From assembly GCA_035762565.1 (NCBI GenBank), contig DASTOJ010000128.1, positions 1-64,000 on the forward strand: a DNA stretch of 64,000 nt. The letters are read 5' to 3'. Source of the stretch: AR5 sp035762565 (lineage in GTDB: Bacteria; Methylomirabilota; Methylomirabilia; Rokubacteriales; CSP1-6). How positions within the stretch are numbered: position 1 is the stretch's first letter; every line of letters starts with the position of its first letter. Both the position numbers and the translations under genes were made by a program. The notes beneath the pieces are model-generated. The model was not told where the DNA came from and made no database searches. It was given only the letters and a program-made list of their open reading frames with translations. This document shows, piece by piece, positions 1 to 7,519 of the stretch.

Positions 1-38
1 CTCGCGTCGATCGACACTTCACGCGAAGGAGTCCCGCG

Positions 39-959
39 ATGACCAGCGAGCGGTTGCAGGGCGTGCTCTCCCCCGTCGTCACCCCGTTCAGGAGCGACCT
101 CACGCCCGATCCCGACCGGTTCGTGCGCCATTGCCGCTGGCTCCTGTCGCAGAACGTGGGGCTGGCCGTGTTCGGCACGAACTCGGAGGCCAACTCGCTG
201 TCGGTCGAGGAGAAGATCGAGCTGCTCGACCGGCTGGTGGGGGCTGGGGTCGACCCCGCGCGGATGATGCCGGGCACGGGCTGCTGCGCGCTGCCGGACT
301 CGGTGCGGCTGACCGCGCACGCGGTGAAGCTGGGCTGCGGGGGCGTGCTGATGCTGCCGCCCTTTTACTACAAGGGCGTGAGCGACGACGGCCTGTTCCG
401 CAACTTCGCCGAGATCATCGAGCGCGTCGGCGAGGCACGGCTGCGCGTGTACCTCTATCACATCCCGCCGGTGGCCCAGGTCCCCATCACGCTGGGCCTG
501 GTCGAGCGCCTGCTGAAGGTCTACCCGGTGCAGACGGCCGGGATGAAGGACAGCGGCGGCGACTGGAAGAACACGCAGGCGTTCCTCGACGCGTTCGCCC
601 GCGGCGGCTTCGACGTGTTCCCCGGCGCGGAGACGTTCCTGCTGCAGGGCATGCGCCACGGCGGCGCCGGCTGCATCAGCGCGACGGCCAACGTGAACCC
701 GGCGCCGATCGCCCGGCTCTTCGACACGTGGCAGGCCGCCGGCGCCGACGCGCAGCAGGCGCGGCTGGACGACATCCGTGGCACGTTCGCGAAGTTCCCG
801 ATGATCCCGGCGCTCAAGGCGGCCGTCGCCCACTACGGCGGCGACGCCGGCTGGGCCACCGTGCGGCCGCCGCTCGTGGCGCTCACGCCCGAGCAGTCGC
901 GCGCGCTGGTGAGCGAGCTGGACGCCCGGAGCTTCACGATGCCGGGGCTGCGCGCGTGA
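39..959 (+). CDS. Dihydrodipicolinate synthase/N-acetylneuraminate lyase family aldolase
   Basis: A 306-residue class I aldolase of the DapA/NanA superfamily. The Schiff-base lysine is K170 in GMKDSGGD, and the conserved catalytic tyrosine is probably Y140 in LYHIP. The carboxylate-binding loop reads GTNSE (46-50) instead of the GTTGE of true DapA, so a catabolic 2-keto acid aldolase or hydratase is more likely than lysine biosynthesis. AAGGAG lies about 8 bases before the ATG. It is the first of four tightly packed genes; the next start overlaps its stop. The substrate cannot be told from sequence. Confidence 0.9.
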   Translation: MTSERLQGVLSPVVTPFRSDLTPDPDRFVRHCRWLLSQNVGLAVFGTNSEANSLSVEEKIELLDRLVGAGVDPARMMPGTGCCALPDSVRLTAHAVKLGCGGVLMLPPFYYKGVSDDGLFRNFAEIIERVGEARLRVYLYHIPPVAQVPITLGLVERLLKVYPVQTAGMKDSGGDWKNTQAFLDAFARGGFDVFPGAETFLLQGMRHGGAGCISATANVNPAPIARLFDTWQAAGADAQQARLDDIRGTFAKFPMIPALKAAVAHYGGDAGWATVRPPLVALTPEQSRALVSELDARSFTMPGLRA

Positions 960-1294
960 GCGCCCGGCCGGTCGTCCTCGAGTTCGGCATGGGCGTGGAC
1001 GTGCACGGGCTCGACGGCACCAAGGCCGCCTGCCGGGCGGTGTCCGACGCGATCCGCCACTCCAGCCTGCCGCTGTTCTCCGAGGTCCGCGCGCGGGGCG
1101 GGAAGATGCTGGTCGAGGTCACGGTGGCCGTGCCCGACCCGGCCGCGGTCGACGTCGAGCGGGTGCGCAAGGAGCTGCCGCACGGCGAGGTCACCGTGCG
1201 GCCCGTGGCGGGCGGCCTCCGCGTGCCCGGCTCCGACACGCTCATCGCGTGCGCCGCCATCACCGTCAGCATGGACGACGGGCCGGTCCGATGA
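956..1294 (+). CDS. Lin0512 family protein (unknown function)
   Basis: A 112-residue protein beginning at a GTG that overlaps the previous stop by four bases (GTGA). The N-terminus (VVLEFGMGVDVHGLDGTKAA) and the internal VEVTVAVPDP and GGLRVPG segments match what I know of the small Lin0512 family, which has no established function. Its length fits a complete family member. Translational coupling to an aldolase upstream and a VOC protein downstream suggests a role in the same catabolic route, but no reaction can be assigned. Confidence 0.75.
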   Translation: MSARPVVLEFGMGVDVHGLDGTKAACRAVSDAIRHSSLPLFSEVRARGGKMLVEVTVAVPDPAAVDVERVRKELPHGEVTVRPVAGGLRVPGSDTLIACAAITVSMDDGPVR

Positions 1295-1755
1295 GCGGCG
1301 GCCCCTTCGGGCTCAGGCGGCTGCAGCACCTGGTGCTGTGGGTGTCCGACGTCGAGCGCAGCGTGCGCTTCTACTGCGAGGTGCTGGGCTTCGAGGTGCA
1401 GCGGCGGTATCCCAACGCGGCGTTTCTGATCATCCCCGGCACCGCCGACGATCACCACCTGGGCCTGTTCGCGCAGCCCGGCGTGCGGCCGCCCGACGAG
1501 CGCGTGGCGCGCATGTACCACTCGGCGTGGGAGGTGGGCGAGCTGACCGACCTGGCCCGCGCGCGGCAGCGGCTGACCGAGGCGCGCTCCCTCGTCGGCC
1601 AGTCGGACCACGGCACCAGCCTCTCGCTCTACGCCAAGGACCCCGACGGCCTGGAGTTCGAGCTGTTCTGGACGGTGCCCGGCGGCACGCCGGCGGGCAC
1701 CCGACCGCTCGACCTCGAGGGCGAGCTGGCCCGCCGCGGGCTCGCGGTCCGGTAG
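1291..1755 (+). CDS. VOC (glyoxalase/extradiol dioxygenase fold) family protein
   Basis: A 154-residue vicinal-oxygen-chelate protein. The ATG at 1291 overlaps the preceding TGA (ATGA), which decides the start over an in-frame ATG 42 bases upstream. The first beta-alpha-beta module opens with LQHLVLWVSD, with a likely metal-ligand His at residue 13. It continues with VRFYCEVLGF and ends with DPDGLEFELFW, whose Glu is the usual last metal ligand. Fold and metal site are clear; whether it is an isomerase, a lyase or a dioxygenase is not. Confidence 0.85.
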   Translation: MSGGPFGLRRLQHLVLWVSDVERSVRFYCEVLGFEVQRRYPNAAFLIIPGTADDHHLGLFAQPGVRPPDERVARMYHSAWEVGELTDLARARQRLTEARSLVGQSDHGTSLSLYAKDPDGLEFELFWTVPGGTPAGTRPLDLEGELARRGLAVR

Positions 1756-1765
1756 GGCGGGGTCC

Positions 1766-2533
1766 GTGCGCCTGGGCGGCAAGATCGCGCTCATCACCGG
1801 CGCCAGCCGCAACATCGGCCGCGCGATCGCGCTGGCCTTCGCGGCCGAGGGCGCCGACCTGGTGCTCAATACCCGCGCGAACGCCGACGAGCTGGAGGCG
1901 GTCGCCGCGGAGTGCCGCAAGGCCGGCGTGCGGGCCGTCAGCATCCTCGCCGACGTCGGCGACGCGGCGGCCGTGGACGCCATGGTCGCCCGTGGCGTGA
2001 CCGAGCTGGGGGCGATCGACGTGCTCGTGTGCAACGCGGCCATCCGGCCGCACACGAGCGTGACCGAGACGTCGCTCGAGGACTGGCACCGCGTGCTCGC
2101 CGTCAACCTGCACTCGGCCTTCTACCTGACCCGCGCCGTGCTGCCCGGCATGAAGGCGCGCCGACGCGGCAGCATCATCGCGCTGGGCGGGCTGTCGAGC
2201 CTCACCGGGCGCCCGAACACCGCCGCGGTGACGACCGCGAAGACCGGCCTGCTCGGCCTGGTCCGCGCGCTGGCCGCGGAGCTGGGACCGTTCGGCATCC
2301 GCGCCAACATGGTCGTGCCGGGCTTCATCGACACCGAGCGGCGCTACGCCGACTGGTACCCGGAGTTCAAGCAGGCCCCGCCGGGCGCGCCCGAGCAGGT
2401 CAAGCAGATCCCGCTTGGCCGTCTCGGGCGTCCGGAGGACATCGCGGACGCCTGCGTGTTCCTGGCCGGCGACGCTTCCGCCTACGTCACCGGCGACACC
2501 ATCCGCGTCATGGGTGGGCGCTTCATCAGCTGA
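1766..2533 (+). CDS. Short-chain dehydrogenase/reductase lacking the catalytic Tyr
   Basis: A 255-residue classical-type SDR starting at GTG. The NAD(P)-binding motif TGASRNIG is at 11-18 and a CNAA motif at 89-92. In the active site the Lys is present (K159 in AVTTAK), but the residue four before it, normally Tyr, is Val155. It may bind cofactor but not catalyse in the normal way, or it may belong to the SDR subgroup with a different proton donor. It is the last gene of the aldolase/Lin0512/VOC unit and ends at a convergent hairpin. Confidence 0.85.
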   Translation: MRLGGKIALITGASRNIGRAIALAFAAEGADLVLNTRANADELEAVAAECRKAGVRAVSILADVGDAAAVDAMVARGVTELGAIDVLVCNAAIRPHTSVTETSLEDWHRVLAVNLHSAFYLTRAVLPGMKARRRGSIIALGGLSSLTGRPNTAAVTTAKTGLLGLVRALAAELGPFGIRANMVVPGFIDTERRYADWYPEFKQAPPGAPEQVKQIPLGRLGRPEDIADACVFLAGDASAYVTGDTIRVMGGRFIS

Positions 2534-2557
2534 CGCACGATCGCGTCACTTCGTGCG
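2534..2557. terminator. Hairpin between convergent genes
   Basis: Perfect 7-base arms CGCACGA (2534-2540) and TCGTGCG (2551-2557) with a 10-base loop. It begins right after the SDR stop and includes the stop of the convergent gene. There is no strong T-run, so a bidirectional terminator is inferred from position and symmetry. Confidence 0.5.
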
Positions 2558-3505
2558 ATAGACGACGAGCCGGTCGGCGCCCGACTCCGGTGCCCATACC
2601 TCGCCGGGGCGGCCCAGGATCTGGCGCACGTTGGCGCCGCGCCGGTCGCTGGGGAACGCCTGGAAGGTTTCCGTCTCGGGGTCGAAGCGTACCATCGCGT
2701 TGGCGCTCCACTCGCTCACCCAGATCTTGTCCCGGTCGTCGACGTAGACGGCATACGCGCGGGGCGCGTCGCCCGGCAGCTTCCAGGTCTTCCAGTCGCC
2801 GGCCTTCGGGTCATAACGGCTCAGGTTGCCGGAGTTCCACTCGCTGACCCAGACGCGCCCCTTGGAATCCGACCACACCCGCCGGGCGCCCTGGCCCTTG
2901 GTGGGCGGCTCGATGACAGTGGCGGCGCCGGTGTCGAGATCGATCCGCGCGATGTGACTGCCGGCCAGCGAGGCGTAGTAGACCGCGCCGTCGGGGGTCG
3001 TCGCGATGCCGTAGGGGCCCCGCCCCCGCGGCGCGTCCCAGACCTGCAGGTCGCCGGTCGCCGGATCGAGGCGGCCGTAGACGCCGTTCTGGCCGGTGAA
3101 CCACACACGGCGGCGCCGGTCAAAGGTGAGCGTGTTGAGGTTGACGTAGCCGCGCGCCTCCGGCAGCGCCCAGCTCTTCACCACCCGGGTCTTTGGGTCG
3201 ACGCGAACGATCGCGTTGGTACCGCTCGCGGTGACCCAGGGGGCGCCGTCGGGGCCGATGACGACGCCGTGCGGGGCGGCGCCGCGACCGAGCGGCACCA
3301 GCTCGACCTTGCCGGTGGCCGGATCGAGACGGCCGAGGTGGCCGCTGCGCTGCGCGGTGTACCAGACGATGCCATCGGCGCCGACGGCCACGTCGTGGGC
3401 GCCCCCGCCCTTGGGCAGGTCGTAGGCCTGGATGGCGATCTCGGCGCCGGCGGAGGGCGCCACGACGATCAGCGTGATGAACAACGCGAGCAGCGCGTGG
3501 GGCAT
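2546..3505 (-). CDS. Exported Vgb/SMP-30-like beta-propeller protein
   Basis: A 319-residue protein with a signal peptide (MPHALLALFITLIVVAPSAG then AE). It is built of repeated propeller blades with the signature of the virginiamycin B lyase / streptogramin lyase family: GRLDPATGK, VRVDPKTR, GRLDPATGD, ARIDLDTG, SRYDPKAGD and VRFDPETE. The start is fixed by AGGAGG a few bases upstream of the ATG. Vgb enzymes linearise streptogramin B, but most soil relatives are sensor or lactonase-like propellers of unknown substrate. Treat resistance as unproven. Confidence 0.8.
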   Translation of the reverse strand: MPHALLALFITLIVVAPSAGAEIAIQAYDLPKGGGAHDVAVGADGIVWYTAQRSGHLGRLDPATGKVELVPLGRGAAPHGVVIGPDGAPWVTASGTNAIVRVDPKTRVVKSWALPEARGYVNLNTLTFDRRRRVWFTGQNGVYGRLDPATGDLQVWDAPRGRGPYGIATTPDGAVYYASLAGSHIARIDLDTGAATVIEPPTKGQGARRVWSDSKGRVWVSEWNSGNLSRYDPKAGDWKTWKLPGDAPRAYAVYVDDRDKIWVSEWSANAMVRFDPETETFQAFPSDRRGANVRQILGRPGEVWAPESGADRLVVYRTK

Positions 3506-3543
3506 GACGACCCTCCTGTCCTGCGAGCGAGTCGACCGATGCG

Positions 3544-4359
3544 TCAGAAGGCGAGGAAGTCCCGGAGCGCGGCCAGCACGGCTTCGGGGTTGTCCTCGTG
3601 CAGCGTGTGGACGGCGCGCGGGATCTCGACGAAGCAGCCGCGCGGTAGCTCCTTGGCCATGCGCTCGGCCACGTCGCGGTCCAGCACCGTGCTGTGCTCG
3701 CCGCGCAGGACCAGCGTGGGCGCCGTGATCGCGCGCAGGGTGGCCCACCAGTCGACGTCCCCCGTGGAGCGGCGGGTCTTGACGCTCGGGTGCCATTTCC
3801 AGACCAGCGCGCCGTCGGGCCGCTGGCGCAGGCTGTGGGAGACGACCCACCGGTAGTAGTGGATGCCGGGGTACGGGTTGGCGCGGTAGAGGTGCTGGGC
3901 CGCCTGCTCGATGCTCTCCCACGTCTCGGGCTCGGGCGGCCCCGCCGACGGGGCGCTCGCCTTGGCGCTGATCTCGGGCCCGATGTCGACGACGACCAGC
4001 CTGTCCACGCGCTCCGGCCGTTTCGCCGCGAAGTACATGCCGTTGCGGCCGCCCATCGACAGCCCCACGAGCGTGAACGAGGCGAGACCGAGCTGGTCGA
4101 CGACGCCGGTGAGGTCGTCGAAGGCGAGGACGGGATTGTAGGCGTCGGCCGGCTCGCTGTCGCCGTGGCCGCGCTGGTCGAGGGCCAGCACGCGGAAGTG
4201 CGGCTGGAGCGCGAGGCTGAGCGTGTCCCAGGCGTGGGCGTGGCCGGTGAAGCCGTGCAGCAGGAGCAGGGGCGGGCGGCCCTCGCCGCCCCAGTCGAGC
4301 AGGTGCAGTCGCAGTCCGTTGACGACGAGGTCGCGGTCGAGTGGGCGCAGGAGGTTCAT
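3544..4359 (-). CDS. Alpha/beta hydrolase
   Basis: A 271-residue alpha/beta hydrolase. The oxyanion motif HGFTGHAHAW begins near residue 35, the nucleophile Ser101 sits in GLSMGG, and the catalytic His is in AVHTLHEDNPE near the C-terminus. The ATG at 4359 is preferred. An upstream in-frame start is possible but has no ribosome site. A TATCCT box lies 6 bases before the ATG, which may mean a leaderless transcript. Substrate unknown; esterase, C-C hydrolase and epoxide hydrolase activities are all possible. Confidence 0.85.
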   Translation of the reverse strand: MNLLRPLDRDLVVNGLRLHLLDWGGEGRPPLLLLHGFTGHAHAWDTLSLALQPHFRVLALDQRGHGDSEPADAYNPVLAFDDLTGVVDQLGLASFTLVGLSMGGRNGMYFAAKRPERVDRLVVVDIGPEISAKASAPSAGPPEPETWESIEQAAQHLYRANPYPGIHYYRWVVSHSLRQRPDGALVWKWHPSVKTRRSTGDVDWWATLRAITAPTLVLRGEHSTVLDRDVAERMAKELPRGCFVEIPRAVHTLHEDNPEAVLAALRDFLAF

Positions 4360-4365
4360 GGCGCC

Positions 4366-4371
4366 AGGATA
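4366..4371 (-). promoter_or_regulatory. Candidate -10 box for the hydrolase gene
   Basis: TATCCT read on the minus strand, ending 6 bases before the ATG at 4359. No Shine-Dalgarno sequence lies between. This fits a leaderless mRNA and repeats the arrangement seen at 13521, 17994, 24291 and 57642. No convincing -35 was found. Confidence 0.35.
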
Positions 4372-4442
4372 CCGCACCGCCGGGCCCGCACGCATTGACG
4401 CCGCCGCCGAGGACCCCTAAGATCTGCCGACCAGGAGGTCAG

Positions 4443-5186
4443 GTGATCGTCCGCTACGAGGTTCGCGATCTCGGCACCCCGACCGGGACCATGCGGACTC
4501 ACGTCTACGCGCCGGCGCTCCCGCCGGGGTCGCGGCGCCTCCCGGGGCTGCTGCTCTACCCGGAGATCTACCAGCAGACCGGCCCGATCGCGCGGCTGTC
4601 GATGCAGTTCGCGGGGCACGGGTACGTCGTGATGGCGCCCGAGATCTACCACGAGCACGAGCCGCCCGGCACGGTGCTCGCCTACGACACGGCCGGGACC
4701 GACAAGGGTAACGCGTACAAAGAGAAGACCCGCCTCTCGACGTTCGACGACGACGCCACCGTCATGCTCCGCGCGCTCGCCGCGGATCCGGCCTGCAACG
4801 GGCGCATCGGCGCCGTCGGGTTCTGCATCGGCGGGCACCTGGCCTTCCGGGCGGCGCTGCAGCCGGAGATCCTGGCCGCCTGTTGCTTCTATCCGACCGA
4901 CCTGCAGGGCGGCATCCTCGGCGAGGGCAAGTGCGGCGACACGCTGGCCCGGGCGGGCGAGGTCCGCGGCGAGCTGGTCATGCTCTGGGGCCGCCAGGAT
5001 CCCCACATCCCCGACGGGGCGCGGGCCGCGATCTACACGGCGCTCCGGGACGCCGGCGTTCGCTTCACCTGGCACGAGTTCAACGCCGAGCACGCCTTCA
5101 TGCGCGACGAGGGGCCGCGCTACGACCCCGAGGCCGCGCGCGTCGGCATGGGCATCGCGCTGGCTCTCTTCCAGCGGACCCTGTAG
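4443..5186 (+). CDS. Dienelactone hydrolase family protein
   Basis: A 247-residue protein starting at GTG 4443, preceded by AGGAGG. The dienelactone hydrolase triad is visible: Cys128 in GFCIGGH as nucleophile, Asp in WGRQDPHIP, His in EHAFMRDE, plus the family Glu (PEIYQ, residue 41) that activates the Cys. The family hydrolyses dienelactone to maleylacetate in chloroaromatic and hydroxyaromatic breakdown, though many members have other ester substrates. It is followed by an antiporter gene with a 29-base gap. Confidence 0.85.
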   Translation: MIVRYEVRDLGTPTGTMRTHVYAPALPPGSRRLPGLLLYPEIYQQTGPIARLSMQFAGHGYVVMAPEIYHEHEPPGTVLAYDTAGTDKGNAYKEKTRLSTFDDDATVMLRALAADPACNGRIGAVGFCIGGHLAFRAALQPEILAACCFYPTDLQGGILGEGKCGDTLARAGEVRGELVMLWGRQDPHIPDGARAAIYTALRDAGVRFTWHEFNAEHAFMRDEGPRYDPEAARVGMGIALALFQRTL

Positions 5187-5215
5187 CGCCCGTCGGATCG
5201 CCCGGGACGCTCGCC

Positions 5216-6850
5216 ATGTCGACGCTCTACCAGCTCGAGACGGTCGTCTTGCTGCTGATCGTCGTCGTCGCGCTCGTCACGCTGGCCAACCGCGTCCTGG
5301 TCCCGTATCCCATCCTGCTGGTCATCGGGGGCCTGACGGTCAGCCTCCTGCCGTGGGCCCCGGTCGTCCCGCTCGACCCCGAGCTCGTCTTCGTCATCTT
5401 CCTGCCGCCCATCCTCTGGTCGGCCGCCTACTTCACGTCGCTGCGCGATTTCGTCGCCAATCTGCGCCCGATCATGCTGCTGGCCGTGGGCCTGGTGCTG
5501 GCGACCTCCGCCGCGGTGGCCGTCGTGGCCCGGCTCGTCATTCCGGGGCTGAGCTGGCCGGTGGCGTTCGCGCTGGGCGCGATCGTCTCGCCCCCCGACG
5601 CGGTGGCGGCCACGGCGATCGCGCGGCGGCTGGGGCTCCCGCACCGGCTCGTCACGATCCTGGAGGGCGAGAGTCTCGTCAACGACGCCACCGCGCTCGT
5701 GCTCTACCGCGGCGCCGTGGCGGCCGCGGTCAGCGGCGGCTTCGCGGTCGGCGAGATCCTGGGCCAGTTCGTCCTGGCGGCGGCCGGCGGCGTCGCCGTC
5801 GGTCTCGTCGTCGGCGTGGTGACGCGGTGGGCGCTGCGCCTCACGACCGACAGCCTCGCGGCGATCGCCATCACGCTGCTGGCGCCGTACGCCGCCTGGA
5901 TCATCGCCGAGCGGTTCCACGCCTCGGCCGTCCTCGCCTGCGTGGCCGGAGGCCTCTACGTCCGGCAGAGCTTCAGCGAGGTCGTGAGCCCGGCCACGCG
6001 CCTGCAGGCGCGGGCGGTCTGGGACCTGCTGGTCTTCGTGCTCAACGGCCTGATCTTCATCCTGATCGGCTTGCAGCTGGCGGCGATCCGGCAGGGCGGG
6101 CTGGCCACCCCGTGGCCGACACTGCTGGCCCACGGCGCCGTGGTCAGCGCGACGGCCATCGCGGTCCGCCTGGCATGGGTTCCGCTGGCGGCGGTGCTGT
6201 CGCGGCTCGCGAGCCCCGCGCTCCGGGCCCGGGAACCGGGCCCGCCGTGGCCCGCGCTGTTCATCCTGGGCTGGGCGGGGATGCGCGGCATCGTCTCGCT
6301 CGCCGCCGCGCTCGCGCTGCCGCTGGCGGCGGCGTCCGGCGTGCCCTTTCCGTTCCGCGAGGAGATCATCGTGCTCGCGTTCGCCGTGATCCTGAGCACC
6401 CTGGTGGTGCAGGGGCTGACGCTATCGCCCCTCATCCGGACGCTGCACCTGGGCGAGGATGCGACGCTGGAGCAGGAGGAGACCCGGGCGCGGGAGACGG
6501 CCGCCCGGGCGGCGCTCGCCCGGCTGGACGAGGTCGCCGCGGCGCCGTGGGCGCGCCGGGACCAGGTCGAGCGCATGCGCATGCTCTATGCCCAGCGCCT
6601 GGCCCGCTCCTCGCCGCTGCTCCAGAGTGCCGACCCCGCGGCGGCCGCGGCCCAGGCCGGCTACCGCCGGCTGCGACACGCGACGCTCGACGCCGAGCGG
6701 CAGGCCGTCGTCGGGCTGCGCGACCAGGGAGTCATCAGCGACGAGGTGCTGCACCGGCTGGAGCAGGAGCTCGACGTCGAGGCCATGCGCACCGGCCTCG
6801 GCGAGGTGCGGATGGGCCGGCCCACCTACCCGCGGCAGCGTCCGGGATGA
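5216..6850 (+). CDS. CPA1-family Na+/H+ antiporter
   Basis: A 544-residue membrane protein with about a dozen hydrophobic segments, followed by a hydrophilic C-terminal tail from about residue 415 that is rich in Arg/Glu and probably helical. CPA1 signatures are present: SPPDAVAATAIARRLGLP (D128) and the ion-binding ND pair (N156-D157) in EGESLVNDATALVLY. It resembles the YjcE/NhaP branch. It should exchange monovalent cations for protons at the inner membrane. The start ATG is preceded only by a weak ribosome site. Confidence 0.9.
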   Translation: MSTLYQLETVVLLLIVVVALVTLANRVLVPYPILLVIGGLTVSLLPWAPVVPLDPELVFVIFLPPILWSAAYFTSLRDFVANLRPIMLLAVGLVLATSAAVAVVARLVIPGLSWPVAFALGAIVSPPDAVAATAIARRLGLPHRLVTILEGESLVNDATALVLYRGAVAAAVSGGFAVGEILGQFVLAAAGGVAVGLVVGVVTRWALRLTTDSLAAIAITLLAPYAAWIIAERFHASAVLACVAGGLYVRQSFSEVVSPATRLQARAVWDLLVFVLNGLIFILIGLQLAAIRQGGLATPWPTLLAHGAVVSATAIAVRLAWVPLAAVLSRLASPALRAREPGPPWPALFILGWAGMRGIVSLAAALALPLAAASGVPFPFREEIIVLAFAVILSTLVVQGLTLSPLIRTLHLGEDATLEQEETRARETAARAALARLDEVAAAPWARRDQVERMRMLYAQRLARSSPLLQSADPAAAAAQAGYRRLRHATLDAERQAVVGLRDQGVISDEVLHRLEQELDVEAMRTGLGEVRMGRPTYPRQRPG

Positions 6851-6869
6851 CCCCGCGAGGCGACACGTG

Positions 6870-6890
6870 ACATCAGGCATCATGTGATGT
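6870..6890. promoter_or_regulatory. Inverted repeat, probable VapBC operator
   Basis: ACATCA (6870-6875) pairs with TGATGT (6885-6890) across 9 bases. Inside it CATCA-TG-TGATG (6878-6889) is a second, tighter dyad. It lies 30 bases before the vapB start, where autoregulating VapBC complexes usually bind. Confidence 0.5.
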
Positions 6891-6919
6891 ACGGTCGATG
6901 CAGACGTGAGGAGGCGGCC

Positions 6920-7126
6920 ATGCGAACCACCCTCAATCTCGACGACGGCCTGCTCGGTGAGGCGCAGCGCCTCACGGGGATGACCGAGCGGACCGCCCTC
7001 ATCCATGAGGGGTTGCGCGCCCTGATCGAGCGCGAGAGTGCCCGGCGACTCGCGCGGCTGGGGGCGACCGAGCGCTCGCTGCGGGTGCCGCCGCGCCGCC
7101 GCCCGAAGACCGCGAAAGCCAGGTGA
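6920..7126 (+). CDS. vapB: VapB-type antitoxin
   Basis: A 68-residue antitoxin starting MRTTLNLDDGLLGEA, the beta-strand and helix of a ribbon-helix-helix VapB of the MetJ/Arc type. It ends in a basic Arg/Pro/Lys tail. A GAGGAGG ribosome site sets the start at 6920. Its stop overlaps the GTG of the PIN toxin gene, a standard antitoxin-first layout. It should neutralise the toxin and repress the operon through the dyad at 6870-6890. Confidence 0.85.
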   Translation: MRTTLNLDDGLLGEAQRLTGMTERTALIHEGLRALIERESARRLARLGATERSLRVPPRRRPKTAKAR

Positions 7127-7500
7127 TTCTGGTCGACACGTCGGTCTGGGTGGAGCACCTCCGCTCCGGGAATCCTCGCCTGGCCGACGAGCTCGGGGCG
7201 GGACGCGTGCTCGCGCACCCCTTCGTGATCGGCGAGCTGGCCTGCGGGACCCTCCGAAATCGGCGTGAAGTCCTCGATCTGCTCGGAAGGCTGCCGGCGG
7301 TTCCGATCGCCGGTCATGCAGAGGCTCTCGACTTTCTCGAGCGGCGGGTTCTCATGGGGCGCGGCATCGGGTACATCGACGTGCACCTGCTGGCCTCGGC
7401 GGCGCTGGCCGCCCCGGCCCGACTGTGGACGCGCGACCGGCGGCTGGCGGCGGTCGCCGCGGAGCTGGACCTCGGCTACGAGTCGCCGGCACGGCGCTAG
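7123..7500 (+). CDS. vapC: VapC-type PIN-domain ribonuclease toxin
   Basis: A 125-residue PIN domain starting at GTG and coupled to vapB by a 4-base overlap. The four acidic metal-binding positions are visible: D5 (VDTS), E38 (GELACG), D86 (YIDVHLL) and D105 (WTRDRRL). Nothing suggests inactivation. VapC toxins cleave tRNA or rRNA; the target here is unknown. It is followed 19 bases later by an MFS gene that does not look part of the module. Confidence 0.9.
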   Translation: MILVDTSVWVEHLRSGNPRLADELGAGRVLAHPFVIGELACGTLRNRREVLDLLGRLPAVPIAGHAEALDFLERRVLMGRGIGYIDVHLLASAALAAPARLWTRDRRLAAVAAELDLGYESPARR

Positions 7501-7519
7501 TCAGCGAGCCGTTCTCTCG

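Noticed and set aside
131..1294. Very long open frames on both strands overlapping almost every real gene
   Set aside because: They arise from extreme GC content and few stop codons. Their proteins are Arg/Pro/Ala-rich without family motifs, while the overlapping frames have clear domains.
2546..3505. Vgb-like protein as a streptogramin-resistance gene
   Set aside because: Propeller repeats alone do not show lyase activity, and most environmental relatives are not resistance enzymes.
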